A stretch of DNA of 64,000 bases, taken from assembly GCA_016927935.1 (NCBI GenBank), contig JAFGLS010000083.1:1-64000 (forward strand), in the 5' to 3' direction. This DNA comes from Syntrophaceae bacterium (GTDB lineage: Bacteria > Desulfobacterota > Syntrophia > Syntrophales > Smithellaceae). Below the pieces are notes generated by a model, which saw only the letters and a program-made list of their open reading frames with translations, was not told the DNA's origin and did no database searches. Of this stretch, positions 1-8,784 are shown piece after piece (the first letter of the stretch is position 1; the number at the start of each line of letters is the position of its first letter). The position numbers and the translations under genes were made by a program.

Positions 1-41
1 AGTGACCTTTAGGTTATTCGCCTCGGGGATAATTCGACCAT

Positions 42-73
42 CAAATTTCAGTGCACTTTGTTTCTGAAATTTG
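42..73. other. Inverted repeat beyond thiolase stop
   Basis: A perfect 10-bp inverted repeat (CAAATTTCAG at 42-51, CTGAAATTTG at 64-73) lies just past the thiolase stop codon. It could fold into a hairpin at the end of the minus-strand operon. There is no T-run after it, so it is not a classical intrinsic terminator. Confidence 0.35.
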
Positions 74-80
74 GGTCTCA

Positions 81-1340
81 TTAAAAATCAGCCTGAAGAA
101 TTGTGATTACCATTGCTGCTTCTTCCACGCCAATATTCCCTCCGCCGTTCTCAGCAAGCGCGATTCGCGCGCCTTCAACCTGACGATTGCCAGCCTCACC
201 ACGAAGCTGCCACACAAGCTCGGCAATTTGACCGGCGCCTGTCGCTCCGACAGGATGTCCTTTTGATTCAAGGCCTCCGGATGGGTTAAGGGGAAGTTTT
301 CCGCCTATAGCCGTGTGACCTTGCTCGGCAAAGATTCCACCCTCGCCCTTGGGGCAGAATCCCATATCCTCGGAAGCTCGAAGCTCCCCAAAAGCCGTTG
401 CATCATGAACTTCCGCCACATCGATATCTTCGGGTCCAACGCCCGCTTTTTCATAAGCTACTTTTGAGAGACGTTCTCCGATATCCGGCGCAAAGAAATC
501 TCTGTCCACTCCTCCGCCAAGCACCGTAGCCAGAATCTTCACCTGTTTCTTCGCGCCAATCTTTTTTACATAATCCTTGGAACAGATAATCAAAGCGGCA
601 GCGCCATCACCTACCGGTGAACACATGGGACGGGTCAGAGGAAAGGCAACCACTGGCGCGGCGAGAATCTCATCAACTGTAAAGCTCGTGCGGTACTGCG
701 CGTAAGGATTATGCACGCTGTTAACGTGGTTTTTAGAACTGATAACGGCAAGCTGGCGCTGGGTAATACCGTATTGCTCCATGTGCAGTCGCGCCGCCAT
801 AGCGTAAATTTCCATAAAGGCGCTCCCTTCAACCTTTTCCTTTTTTTTCTCACTGCCTGCTGCTGCATTCTTCTCGGCTTCCTTTCGCTTTCGCTCGGCA
901 TCATCCTTCATTGCCTTGACAAGCATTTCTATGAACTCCACATCAGAAGATGAAGAATACAATTTCAACCTTTTTTCCCGGTCATCCATATACATTTTTT
1001 CCATGCCCAGCACCAGTCCGACATCATGCAGTCCGAGGGCAATATCCATCCAGGCAACCTGAAGCGCAGTCGCGGACGAACAGCAGGCATTCTCGACATT
1101 GGTCACCGGAATACCTCCGATACCCATAGCCCGGAGAACCACCTGCCCGCGAATTGACTCCTGACCGGTGACAATGCCCTGATAGGCATTGCCGACAACA
1201 GCAGTTTGAATAGCTTCCTTAGTCAGGCCCGCGTGCTGCAGAGAAGAATTGACTGCCTCGGCGGCCAGGTTCTTCATGCTTTTATCCATGTGCTTTCCAA
1301 ACGGCGTCATGCCGACACCAATAATATAAACATCCCTCAT
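81..1340 (-). CDS. Thiolase family acyl-CoA acetyltransferase (SCP2-like)
   Basis: Probably catalyses thiolytic cleavage of a 3-ketoacyl-CoA, or the reverse condensation, in the cytoplasm. The nucleophile Cys86 lies in VENACCSSAT and the GHPVGATG signature supplies His362; a Gly-rich ENGGGNIG segment follows. This pattern is typical of the SCP2/lipid-transfer thiolase branch rather than classical FadA. Residues about 143-172 form a strongly charged Lys/Glu insertion that is probably a surface loop. The 419 aa length is slightly long because of it. It is the last gene of a minus-strand unit after two acyl-CoA dehydrogenases and a hydrolase, which fits the final step of a beta-oxidation-like route. 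A decayed copy of its N-terminal region lies at 12490-12606. The substrate cannot be told from sequence. Confidence 0.9.
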   Translation of the reverse strand: MRDVYIIGVGMTPFGKHMDKSMKNLAAEAVNSSLQHAGLTKEAIQTAVVGNAYQGIVTGQESIRGQVVLRAMGIGGIPVTNVENACCSSATALQVAWMDIALGLHDVGLVLGMEKMYMDDREKRLKLYSSSSDVEFIEMLVKAMKDDAERKRKEAEKNAAAGSEKKKEKVEGSAFMEIYAMAARLHMEQYGITQRQLAVISSKNHVNSVHNPYAQYRTSFTVDEILAAPVVAFPLTRPMCSPVGDGAAALIICSKDYVKKIGAKKQVKILATVLGGGVDRDFFAPDIGERLSKVAYEKAGVGPEDIDVAEVHDATAFGELRASEDMGFCPKGEGGIFAEQGHTAIGGKLPLNPSGGLESKGHPVGATGAGQIAELVWQLRGEAGNRQVEGARIALAENGGGNIGVEEAAMVITILQADF

Positions 1341-1382
1341 CTCTTTACTCCATTTAATAATTTTATTTTTTCCCTTTGTTTT

Positions 1383-2393
1383 TTACCGCATGATATCTTT
1401 CAACCAAGCAGCTATAGGCGGGACGATTTCCGGCACGTTATTGGTCATGACCAGGTGCTCCGCATTCTTCAGCAGCAGATATTTTTTCTTGCAGGTCAGA
1501 CGGTTGTATATGCTCTCGACATATGCCTGCGGGAAGATATTGTCTTTCCCCGCATGGATCAGCATAACCGGAACTTTGATTTTTTCCACCGGCTTTACCA
1601 TGTCCGTGCGCAAAAGTGAATTCAATGCCCGAAATGTTATCCAGGAAACAGCCAGAGGGTCATGCTTGATCAGCGTGGCGGCATCGGTGCCGTCGGGGAA
1701 CTTTTCTTTTGTCAGGTCAAGATACAGGGAGATTGGAAATGAATAGTTTCCATAAATATTCATGATGAATATGCAGAACGGCACCAGAAACTGCGGCGGC
1801 CTGATGAGCGACAGAATGATGTTGTCCTTGCCGTTGAGGTTGGCAATGTTATGGCATACCACGGCGTTAATTGAATCATCGCGCGCCGCTGCGTAAAAAG
1901 CGGTCATGCCGCCCTGACTGCTTCCGGCAAGGGCGACTTTGTCGCCGAACCTGTTTCGTGTGTACTTCATCACTGCCAGCGTATCGTCCACAAGCTCATT
2001 TATGGTGTAATTGCCTCGTGGCCCACTGCTCTGGCCGTGACCGCGCGGATCGAACCCGATTACATTGAATCCCTGCTTGTACATGTCATACCCGAATTGC
2101 GCGAAGACCTTAGCATAGACTGATGTCCCGGGAATGAACACAAGCGTTGGTGCGTTTTTTCCCGTTGCAGTGATAATCAGGTGCAACCTATTTCCGTTGG
2201 CATTAATGTATGTTTCTTCCATAACCGACCGGTCAACGTTCATCTTCATTTGTTTTATCATTTTGTCCTGGTATTCCCGGAGCACTTTATCGTCGGGAAG
2301 TTTTGGGTTCTGATATATACGGCTTCCCGCATACCAGGCGATGTGAAAAATACCCACGGCCAGAATAATACCTATAATGATTTTCTTACCCAT
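1383..2393 (-). CDS. Membrane-anchored alpha/beta hydrolase
   Basis: 336 aa alpha/beta-hydrolase-fold protein. Residues about 4-24 are a hydrophobic signal anchor, so the catalytic domain is probably outside the cytoplasmic membrane. The triad is visible: nucleophile Ser159 in GSSQGG, acid Asp284 in AGKDNIFP and His313 in NAEHLV. DPRGHGQS near 115-122 is the usual oxyanion-side motif of this fold. Monoacylglycerol-lipase-like or esterase activity is plausible, but the substrate is unknown. It lies 42 nt upstream of the thiolase and 50 nt downstream of a lipoprotein gene, all on the minus strand, and is probably co-transcribed with them. Confidence 0.8.
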   Translation of the reverse strand: MGKKIIIGIILAVGIFHIAWYAGSRIYQNPKLPDDKVLREYQDKMIKQMKMNVDRSVMEETYINANGNRLHLIITATGKNAPTLVFIPGTSVYAKVFAQFGYDMYKQGFNVIGFDPRGHGQSSGPRGNYTINELVDDTLAVMKYTRNRFGDKVALAGSSQGGMTAFYAAARDDSINAVVCHNIANLNGKDNIILSLIRPPQFLVPFCIFIMNIYGNYSFPISLYLDLTKEKFPDGTDAATLIKHDPLAVSWITFRALNSLLRTDMVKPVEKIKVPVMLIHAGKDNIFPQAYVESIYNRLTCKKKYLLLKNAEHLVMTNNVPEIVPPIAAWLKDIMR

Positions 2394-2443
2394 TTAAGTT
2401 ACCTCCGACGTTGCAATACATTTTTAACATTATGTTTTTGAGA

Positions 2444-3082
2444 TTATCTGGTGAACTTTCGATTACTTTCTTGATGTTGCTTGTCAACACCGGCATAATT
2501 GCTTCTTGGTCCTGATAAGGCAAAAAACCAGGGAATCCTCCGCTGTGCCTTGCAATATCCCCACGTGCCAATCCCCAGATAAAGGTTGTCGTTTACTTTG
2601 CGGACTTCATCCACCATATTGACAAATCCGGCAGTGGATTTATAGACGGTGTAATCCAGTTCGAATTCATCTTTTCCGTCAAAGACTGATTTTGCTATCT
2701 TAGTCTTCATGGGATAAATGTGATTTATTTTTCCAAATTTTAAATAGGAATTATATCCGTATCCTTCGCTTTCTGTAGTCTTCGCAAAACCTTTGCCCAG
2801 CCACTTGCCCCGGCTGAAATATGAGTTAAGGGCGAAGTGGGCGCAGATGTCTTTGATAAACCAAAATCGGCCTGTATCGAGAATATCACCTCTGAATTCC
2901 CCCTGCATTTCCCGCATTGTCGGACAGGGCAGCTTGGCAAACAGTTCCATAAGCTGGTTCTGCTTCAAAATTAACAGATCTTTGACGGTCCAGTCTTTCA
3001 TGTCGGCATTGAGGACCGGTTCAGTTTTTGCGCAACCCACCAACATTAAAACCACAAACAATATCATTAAATATTTTTTCAT
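2444..3082 (-). CDS. Putative lipoprotein of unknown function
   Basis: 212 aa. The N-terminus is a type II signal peptide: MKK, a hydrophobic stretch, then lipobox LVGC with the lipidated Cys at 17. The mature part is rich in aromatic residues and beta-prone, ending in a segment with GIGTWGY and a later SGP that I associate only loosely with small lipocalin-like exported proteins. I do not recognise the family firmly. It sits 22 nt after an acyl-CoA dehydrogenase gene and 50 nt before the hydrolase gene, so it may serve envelope handling of the operon's substrate; that is inference. Confidence 0.65.
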   Translation of the reverse strand: MKKYLMILFVVLMLVGCAKTEPVLNADMKDWTVKDLLILKQNQLMELFAKLPCPTMREMQGEFRGDILDTGRFWFIKDICAHFALNSYFSRGKWLGKGFAKTTESEGYGYNSYLKFGKINHIYPMKTKIAKSVFDGKDEFELDYTVYKSTAGFVNMVDEVRKVNDNLYLGIGTWGYCKAQRRIPWFFALSGPRSNYAGVDKQHQESNRKFTR

Positions 3083-3104
3083 TTTCTACCTCCGGAGATT
3101 TGTT

Positions 3105-4433
3105 TCACGCGCAAAAATCCGTGCTCATATGATGCTCGAAAAGAGCCAGCCGGTTGATCTGATTCGTTCCTTCGTATATCTGGGTAAGGCGGGAATCGCG
3201 CCAGGCTCGCTCGACTCCGTGCGCGTGCAGGTATCCGTGGTCACCCATCAGCTCCATCGCCTGATTGCAGACCTTGAACGCCGTATCGGAACCGAAAACC
3301 TTGGCCGAAGCGGAAGCGGACTGGTAACAGCGCATCTGCCTGCAGCTTTGCCAGATCATGGAGCGCGCCGCCCAGAGACTGATGGCCATATCCGCAAGTT
3401 CCAGCTGGACATCCTGATATTCAATGAGACGCTTGGGTCCCAGATAGGTCTTCCGGCAAAATTCCAGACAGCGCTCAAATGCCCCCCGTCCGTGTCCCAG
3501 GGCCATCGCACCGACAACTGGACGTGAGGAATTAAGAACGTTGCGCATGTTGGCCCAGCCCGAACGAACCTTCCCGACGACATTTCGTTTCGGAACAAAA
3601 ACATTGTCAAAGATAAGCTCGGAGGCGTCAGCTGCGCGTTGTCCCATTTTGCGTTCTCTACGCCCCACGGAAAACCCCTCCATCCGGTTTTCCAACAAAA
3701 AGCATGTCCACGATTCAATGCCTTCGTTTTCTATTTTCGCGTACACGGTTACTTTTTTCGAAATAGCTCCGTCCGTAATAAAGCACTTCCGTCCATTGAG
3801 GATATAACCTTTTCTCACCGGATCATACTTAGCGGAAGTGACAAGTTTTGCCAGTGCCCCTCCTTCGGTTTCCTCAACATCAGAACCGGCGCCGGGCTCA
3901 GTAATGGCGAAGGACATGCAGTCCGGACTGCCCAGAATCCAAGATTTCAAATAAAAAGGAAGTAAATGTAATATGTAATTTCTGAAACTGCCGGCAAGAA
4001 GAAGAGGTGCTATACCCAGATTATGTGCCAGAAGAAGCAGCGCCAGTCCGCCGCATTCCGTGGAAAACTCTTCCCCGACTACAGCCACTTGTAAAGAAGT
4101 GTTTCTGAGATACGGAAGAATACTTGCTGTACCCAGGGGAGGAATAAGAAGCAGTGTCTGAAATCCATGTCTGGCCGCGGCCGCCATTAACGGTTGGGGA
4201 TCAAAATCATGGGGATGGAGATCGGCTTGAGCCGCCAACGGCCTGATATATTCACGGGAAAATTTCAGCGCTTTTCGCCTCCACCGGCGCACGCCCCAGC
4301 TAAGAGTTTCCGTGTCATGCTCCCATAGACTCATTTCGCGATTATCAAACAAAAGGCGCCCGAAAAAGTTCAACGTCTTAGTAGCATTTTTCACTTTGAG
4401 CTGTTCGATTCGTTCCTGAAGAGAATTATTCAT
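3105..4433 (-). CDS. Acyl-CoA dehydrogenase, catalytic-Glu subunit
   Basis: 442 aa flavoprotein of the acyl-CoA dehydrogenase family (alpha,beta-desaturation of an acyl-CoA, electrons passed to ETF). FAITEPGAGSD is the middle-domain FAD/substrate motif, and the C-terminal QIYEGTNQINR carries the expected catalytic base at about Glu421. It is longer than the usual 380 aa because of an N-terminal extension rich in Arg and Trp. Its start codon overlaps the stop of the upstream dehydrogenase gene by ATGA (4430-4433), indicating translational coupling. The partner lacks this Glu, so the two may form a heteromeric enzyme in which this chain supplies the base. Confidence 0.9.
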   Translation of the reverse strand: MNNSLQERIEQLKVKNATKTLNFFGRLLFDNREMSLWEHDTETLSWGVRRWRRKALKFSREYIRPLAAQADLHPHDFDPQPLMAAAARHGFQTLLLIPPLGTASILPYLRNTSLQVAVVGEEFSTECGGLALLLLAHNLGIAPLLLAGSFRNYILHLLPFYLKSWILGSPDCMSFAITEPGAGSDVEETEGGALAKLVTSAKYDPVRKGYILNGRKCFITDGAISKKVTVYAKIENEGIESWTCFLLENRMEGFSVGRRERKMGQRAADASELIFDNVFVPKRNVVGKVRSGWANMRNVLNSSRPVVGAMALGHGRGAFERCLEFCRKTYLGPKRLIEYQDVQLELADMAISLWAARSMIWQSCRQMRCYQSASASAKVFGSDTAFKVCNQAMELMGDHGYLHAHGVERAWRDSRLTQIYEGTNQINRLALFEHHMSTDFCA

Positions 4434-5611
4434 AGCGCGCCCTCCTTTTCAATATCGAAAATTAATTGCTTAAGGTATGTCGGTGAACCGGATGCCGATT
4501 TCAAAACCGTCACGTCCCGCAGACGTTTTTCCATTCCATAGTCTTCCATGTAGCCGTAGCCGCCGAAAGTTTGGAGACAATCAGTTACTGCGCGCGAGCA
4601 GAGATCCATGACAGTTAATTTGGCAGCAGCTGATTTTTTAAGATTTTTTAATCCTGTAAAGCCATTTCCCTGCAGTGCGTAAAGAGTCGCTTCCGCTGAT
4701 GCCATCAAAGCTTCCGCGCCAGCTATAAGCATTTTTACAGCCGGCTGGTCTTCAATTTGTTTGCCTCCCTGATAACGCTCCGCGGCATATTTTCGCGCCG
4801 CAATGGCCGAACCCTTAGCAATGCCGATGGCTATAGCCGCCATGCCCGTCCAGTTAATGCTCATGGCGCGAATAACCAATTCAAAGGCATCGCCTTCGTC
4901 AATGCGCGCCTCACCGGGAATTTCTACATTGTTAAATTTAACATGATCGACACAACTTGCCCGCAGGCCGGTCCGATATCCGACATCACTTTTTTCAACA
5001 CCTTTTTGACTTGCGCCAACAAGAAAACAGCCCCATTTCTTATCAACTCGCGCAAAAACAACATAGCCATCAACATCATTCATCGAATAAACAAAAGATT
5101 TTGAGCCATTGACGATGTAATTATTCCCTCTCTGTATGGCGGTAGTTGTAATTTGCGCGGGAGAGTCTTTATCAGGTGAAATTATAGTTCCGAGAAAAGG
5201 AGGACAAAACCCTTCCTGAAAGCAAAGCCCAACCCTCACCGGCGTAAACGGCAGTTTTCTTTTGGACTGAAGAAGCAGATTGGAAGCCACACCCTGCGCG
5301 TGCAGGCACATGGCTACTCCCCCGCAGGTTTCCGCAATAATTGATAAAAGCAGTACCGACGGCATTATCCCTTGTTCATCTGCTGCACTGCCCCAGATGC
5401 CGTATTGACATCCGGCAAGTGATTCATCGGGAGTAGCGGCAATTCCAATTTCAAAAGCGGTTTTTAGTTTCTCCGGCAAAAGTGCCAAATTTCCGTCGGA
5501 GTACTCACCTTCAAAAATAGGAAGCACCGATTTTTTGGCATACTGACGGGCTAGATCCTGATAATGCGCTGCGTCTTCGGCACAGATTCCGTAAGCAGGT
5601 TCTTTTTCCAT
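4430..5611 (-). CDS. Acyl-CoA dehydrogenase-like subunit lacking catalytic Glu
   Basis: 393 aa from the ATG at 5611, chosen because GGGGGAG lies just upstream; the frame stays open to 5695, but that 28 aa extension looks untranslated. The acyl-CoA dehydrogenase fold is clear: N-terminal helical domain, beta middle domain, and a C-terminal FGGYGYMEDYGMEKRLRD segment. In the position where the family has YEG, this protein reads ASG, so the base is replaced by Ser at about 374. First gene of the minus-strand operon, translationally coupled to a dehydrogenase that has the Glu. Heteromeric dehydrogenases with only one Glu-bearing subunit are known (FadE pairs of actinobacterial steroid degradation); a similar arrangement is inferred here. 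Confidence 0.85.
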   Translation of the reverse strand: MEKEPAYGICAEDAAHYQDLARQYAKKSVLPIFEGEYSDGNLALLPEKLKTAFEIGIAATPDESLAGCQYGIWGSAADEQGIMPSVLLLSIIAETCGGVAMCLHAQGVASNLLLQSKRKLPFTPVRVGLCFQEGFCPPFLGTIISPDKDSPAQITTTAIQRGNNYIVNGSKSFVYSMNDVDGYVVFARVDKKWGCFLVGASQKGVEKSDVGYRTGLRASCVDHVKFNNVEIPGEARIDEGDAFELVIRAMSINWTGMAAIAIGIAKGSAIAARKYAAERYQGGKQIEDQPAVKMLIAGAEALMASAEATLYALQGNGFTGLKNLKKSAAAKLTVMDLCSRAVTDCLQTFGGYGYMEDYGMEKRLRDVTVLKSASGSPTYLKQLIFDIEKEGAL

Positions 5612-5739
5612 TTTCTCCCCCTTTTTTACAGTAAAAATTCTTACAGCATAGAATACGCATGTAAAAAGTGTAACCGCTAAGGCATAGCGGACCAAAACAA
5701 ATGAAGGTTTACGATTCTATTGCAATTTATTGAGCTGTC

Positions 5740-5845
5740 CTTAATATTTTCCGACGACGCGGGATTAAAAGTTCGATTGGCTTATATCAGTCACTTTTCA
5801 AAATGTCAACATAAATGTGACCTATGGGTCGCAATATTCCTTGAC
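5740..5845. promoter_or_regulatory. Divergent control region, copy 1
   Basis: This stretch between the dehydrogenase operon (minus) and the activator gene (plus) is recognisably similar over about 90 bp to 11636-11745. Shared blocks include AATATTTTC, GGGATTAAAAG / GGAATTAAAAG, TATATCAGTCACTTTT and ATGTCAA. It ends in an imperfect palindrome (TGTGACCTATGGGTCGCA, 5816-5833) that corresponds to the perfect palindrome of the second copy. Probably an operator for one of the TetR proteins encoded at 11830 or 12911. The rest of the gene-free stretch 5612-5913 shows only the start-site regions of the flanking genes. Confidence 0.6.
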
Positions 5846-5913
5846 GAATCATTCCCCCCCATGTAATAGATTCCCCGGTTATTTTAGGGGGCACAGGGGG
5901 ACTAGGGATATTA

Positions 5914-6693
5914 ATGATTATTGTTGGATGTGATGTTGGTTCTCTCACTGCGGAGTGTGTTATTTTAAAAGATGGCAACATTTATGGATCCGAGATAATC
6001 CGTGTCAGACCGAAACCGGAGCACTCAGCCAGTGAGGTTACGGAGAAACTGCTTGCACGGCTTAATCTCACCCGGCCAGATATCGATTATTGTATAAGCA
6101 CCGGATATGGGAGGGAAAATATATCTTTTGCTGATGATAATATCAGTGAAATAAAGGCCCACTCAATGGGTGCGCACTTTCTTAATAGCAATATCCGGAC
6201 AATAATCGACGTCGGCGGTCAGGATTGCAAGGCAATTCGTATTAATGAAAGAGGGGATCTTGATGATTTCATTATGAATGACAAATGTGCTGCCGGCACC
6301 GGACGCTCACTTGAAATAATGTCCGAAAGCCTTGGTGTTGACATATCTGAACTCGGAGCCCTCTCTATGAAATCTCGAAATCCTGTAAAGATTGCGAGTC
6401 AATGCAGTATCTTTGCTGATACTGAAATTTTTCATTATTTGTGTCGGGAGGTTGATATTGCTGATATTGCCGCCGGAATAAATGAAGCAATGGCCCGAAG
6501 GGTTAAGACGATAATAACCAGAGTAGGAATCAAGGAGTCTATAGCAATGACCGGCGGTGTTGCAAAAAATACCGGGGTTGTAAAAGCCTTAGAGGGAATG
6601 ATTGGAACATCCTTTGTTCGTTTTGAGGAAGATCCTCAGATTGTAGGCGCTCTTGGCGCGGCTGTGTTTGGATATAAAAAATCATCTGCTTAG
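5914..6693 (+). CDS. BadF/BcrA/HgdC-type dehydratase activator ATPase (1)
   Basis: 259 aa ASKHA-fold ATPase that, in this family, uses ATP hydrolysis to drive a low-potential electron into a 2-hydroxyacyl-CoA dehydratase or benzoyl-CoA reductase. Motifs in order: phosphate-1 loop GCDVGSLTAE (5-14), STGYGR, DVGGQDCKAI (99-108), NDKCAAGTG with Cys125 and SQCSIFADTE with Cys164. These two cysteines supply the [4Fe-4S] bridging the homodimer. MTGGVAKN is the adenosine motif. The length is that of single-domain HgdC-type activators. AGGGA upstream of the ATG is a reasonable ribosome site. The gene faces the dehydratase subunit genes tail to tail via a second activator gene. Confidence 0.92.
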   Translation: MIIVGCDVGSLTAECVILKDGNIYGSEIIRVRPKPEHSASEVTEKLLARLNLTRPDIDYCISTGYGRENISFADDNISEIKAHSMGAHFLNSNIRTIIDVGGQDCKAIRINERGDLDDFIMNDKCAAGTGRSLEIMSESLGVDISELGALSMKSRNPVKIASQCSIFADTEIFHYLCREVDIADIAAGINEAMARRVKTIITRVGIKESIAMTGGVAKNTGVVKALEGMIGTSFVRFEEDPQIVGALGAAVFGYKKSSA

Positions 6694-6745
6694 CGCATTT
6701 CGCAGTGTATTTTTTTTGTTCTTTTGAAATAATTATTAAATATAA

Positions 6746-6812
6746 CGCACAGAGTGCACAGGGTTCATTGAAAAAAACAGTAAACCTCTGTGTGCTTTGC
6801 GGGCTTTGTGAG
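6746..6812. repeat. CACAGAG/CTCTGTG-type intergenic inverted repeat
   Basis: In the 149-bp gap between the two activator genes, GCACAGAGTGCACAGGG (from 6747) and CCTCTGTGTGCTTTGC (from 6785) form an imperfect inverted repeat. Stretches of this wording recur in intergenic DNA of many bacteria. It is probably a dispersed repeat and not coding. Confidence 0.35.
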
Positions 6813-6851
6813 AAACTTTTAAAATAGTAAAACTTTTCATAGGTGTCTTAT

Positions 6852-7646
6852 ATGTTTTATGCGGGATGTGATCTTGGTTCAAGGACAGTGAAATTTGTTC
6901 TTCTAAATGATGATAATAATATTAAGGGATACAGAGTATATTCATATAAAAAGCATCCCGGGGATGCTGCACTTGAAGCAATGCAAACTGTTGTTGAAAA
7001 CGCCCGAATATCCATGAAGGATGTATCACACACAGTTGCGACAGGATATGGTAGGAAAATAATCAGCTTTGCTGATAGTATAATGAATGAAATTGCCTGC
7101 ATAAAAAAAGCTGTGTTATGGCTTAACCCGCAGATCAGAACCGTGATTGAGGTTGGAGGTCAAACTATAAGATGCTTTAATATCAGCGAAACAGGGAGGG
7201 TTAGCGATTCTGTAACCAATGAAAAGTGCGCTTCCGGCACCGGCAAATTCATCGAAATTATGTCAGGGGCAATGGAAATACCTGTAGAGGATTTTGGCAG
7301 CCATGCAATAAAGGCAGATGAGCCGATACCGATCACAAATCAATGTGGTGTGTTTGCGGAAAGCGAAATTGTATCCCGGCTGAATGAAGGAGCGAGTATG
7401 GATAATATTGCAGGCGGAATATGTATCTCCATCGCGAAAAGGGTATTGTCCATTTTGAACAAAATAGCCATCATCGAACCTGTCATTATGGTGGGTGGAG
7501 TAGCAAAAAATAAGGGAGTCGTATATCATCTTGAAGAAGCGCTCGGGATATCATTGTCCAGACATGATACGGACGCTCAAATATTTCCTGCTTTAGGCGC
7601 GGCGTTAATTGCCCTTGCTAACTCCCATAAAGAAAATCCTGAATAG
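6852..7646 (+). CDS. BadF/BcrA/HgdC-type dehydratase activator ATPase (2)
   Basis: 264 aa from the ATG at 6852; AGGTG at 6841-6845 sits 6 nt upstream, which favours it over a GTG at 6843. Second member of the HgdC/BadF activator family: GCDLGSRTVK (5-14), ATGYGRK, EVGGQTIR, NEKCASGTG with Cys126, NQCGVFAESE with Cys165, and MVGGVAKN. It differs throughout from the first activator, so it is not a recent duplicate. The two may form a heterodimer like BcrA/BcrD, or serve different dehydratases. It ends only 4 nt from the convergent dehydratase subunit gene. Confidence 0.92.
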   Translation: MFYAGCDLGSRTVKFVLLNDDNNIKGYRVYSYKKHPGDAALEAMQTVVENARISMKDVSHTVATGYGRKIISFADSIMNEIACIKKAVLWLNPQIRTVIEVGGQTIRCFNISETGRVSDSVTNEKCASGTGKFIEIMSGAMEIPVEDFGSHAIKADEPIPITNQCGVFAESEIVSRLNEGASMDNIAGGICISIAKRVLSILNKIAIIEPVIMVGGVAKNKGVVYHLEEALGISLSRHDTDAQIFPALGAALIALANSHKENPE

Positions 7647-7650
7647 CAAC

Positions 7651-8775
7651 TTATTTCTTGATCAATTCATGAAAAGCCTGAAGCCTTGTACTTATCTGTC
7701 CCGAGCCGGTTGTACTGTATTCTCTTTCCAGATCAAGAACCGGGATGCCTTTTTTTTCTGACATGGCATCTTTGAGCATTTTGCTGAATCCCGCAAAGTG
7801 ATCGCAAAACTTCAATCGTGCGACAATAATTCCCTGTATATTCATTTCTTCGATTACATTTATTATCATATCATAATTCCTGTCAAAATCGTTCATAACA
7901 GAAGCGCAGGAGATTGTTTGAAAATATCGTTCCGCAATAGCAGATAGCAAGTCATCAGAATTTTCATCAATATTCCCATGATAATGACGCGATCCAAAAC
8001 AGAGGTTGTCTGCAGCGACTGAGAAACCCCTGTTCTCGATAAATGTAATAAATTCAGGAGAATCACAGGCCGCACCAAATATCATTAATCGGGGCAGCTT
8101 ATCAGAGCCACTTTCTGCCTGTGACAATTCGGAGATTAAATATTCCAAGTAGACATTAAATTCTTCTTTCCGGATTGTCATGCCGGCAAGCACAACCTTC
8201 ATGAATTCTGTTCCGCTTAAAAGTGGAGGATTTTTTTTCCGGAATTCATTCAGCCTGTTCATGAGCGCCCGTGTTTTATTGTATGTTATTATAGACGCCC
8301 TGATATCTGAATCTTCAATTGAAATCGAGTATCGATCCTTTAGAAATCTTATGAGTCCTTTCATCTCATTGATAAAAAGATCACGTCCTCCTTCGGTATT
8401 CGTATGATGCATCTGGAAATAATGCAAAGGAAACTCAGCTTTATGATGTAAAAAATCAGCTAGATTAAGATGATGATCGCATGTATTCGTAGCAATGATA
8501 CCGTCAAAAAAATTCCTATTATCTGAAAAGAGTATTTCAAGAGCAGACCGGACATATGAGCAGCTTATTCTATGAAGATTAGCATCCCCATATGAAGTAT
8601 CCTCTACTGAATTTGCCCGGATACGGATGGGGAGAAAACCGGCAGAATGAACTACCTCCTCAGGGATGTTTGAACAGGTCAGTCCCATAACCGGCTTCCC
8701 TTCATTTTTCCATTTCAGGACATTGTCATTACTCATTTTTCCCGACAGTTCACTAAATATCCTGAATTTATCCAT
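7651..8775 (-). CDS. 2-hydroxyacyl-CoA dehydratase subunit (HgdB/FldC-like)
   Basis: 374 aa member of the 2-hydroxyacyl-CoA dehydratase D-component / benzoyl-CoA reductase family. The ATG at 8775 is chosen because AGGAG lies 6 nt upstream; the ATG at 8781 abuts that site. Cys34 (GLTCSNIPEE), Cys72 (RISCSYVR) and Cys99 (ATNTCDHH) match the three cysteines that bind the [4Fe-4S] cluster in this family. The conserved AAG-xx-P stretch appears as HSAGFLPIRI. It lies 9 nt downstream of the other subunit gene and is surely co-translated with it. Substrate unknown: a hydroxyacyl-CoA dehydration or a CoA-ester reduction are both possible. Confidence 0.88.
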   Translation of the reverse strand: MDKFRIFSELSGKMSNDNVLKWKNEGKPVMGLTCSNIPEEVVHSAGFLPIRIRANSVEDTSYGDANLHRISCSYVRSALEILFSDNRNFFDGIIATNTCDHHLNLADFLHHKAEFPLHYFQMHHTNTEGGRDLFINEMKGLIRFLKDRYSISIEDSDIRASIITYNKTRALMNRLNEFRKKNPPLLSGTEFMKVVLAGMTIRKEEFNVYLEYLISELSQAESGSDKLPRLMIFGAACDSPEFITFIENRGFSVAADNLCFGSRHYHGNIDENSDDLLSAIAERYFQTISCASVMNDFDRNYDMIINVIEEMNIQGIIVARLKFCDHFAGFSKMLKDAMSEKKGIPVLDLEREYSTTGSGQISTRLQAFHELIKK

Positions 8776-8784
8776 TATCATCTC

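Noticed and set aside
2386-2571. 61-codon minus-strand frame overlapping the lipoprotein 3' end, considered as a frameshifted continuation of it
   Set aside because: The lipoprotein's own frame continues in a way consistent with its earlier part (GIGTWGY to SGP); the alternative frame shows no domain continuity.
2793-3527. 244-codon plus-strand open frame opposite the lipoprotein and acyl-CoA dehydrogenase genes
   Set aside because: Antisense to two well-supported genes, no domain, no ribosome site; shadow of their codon pattern.
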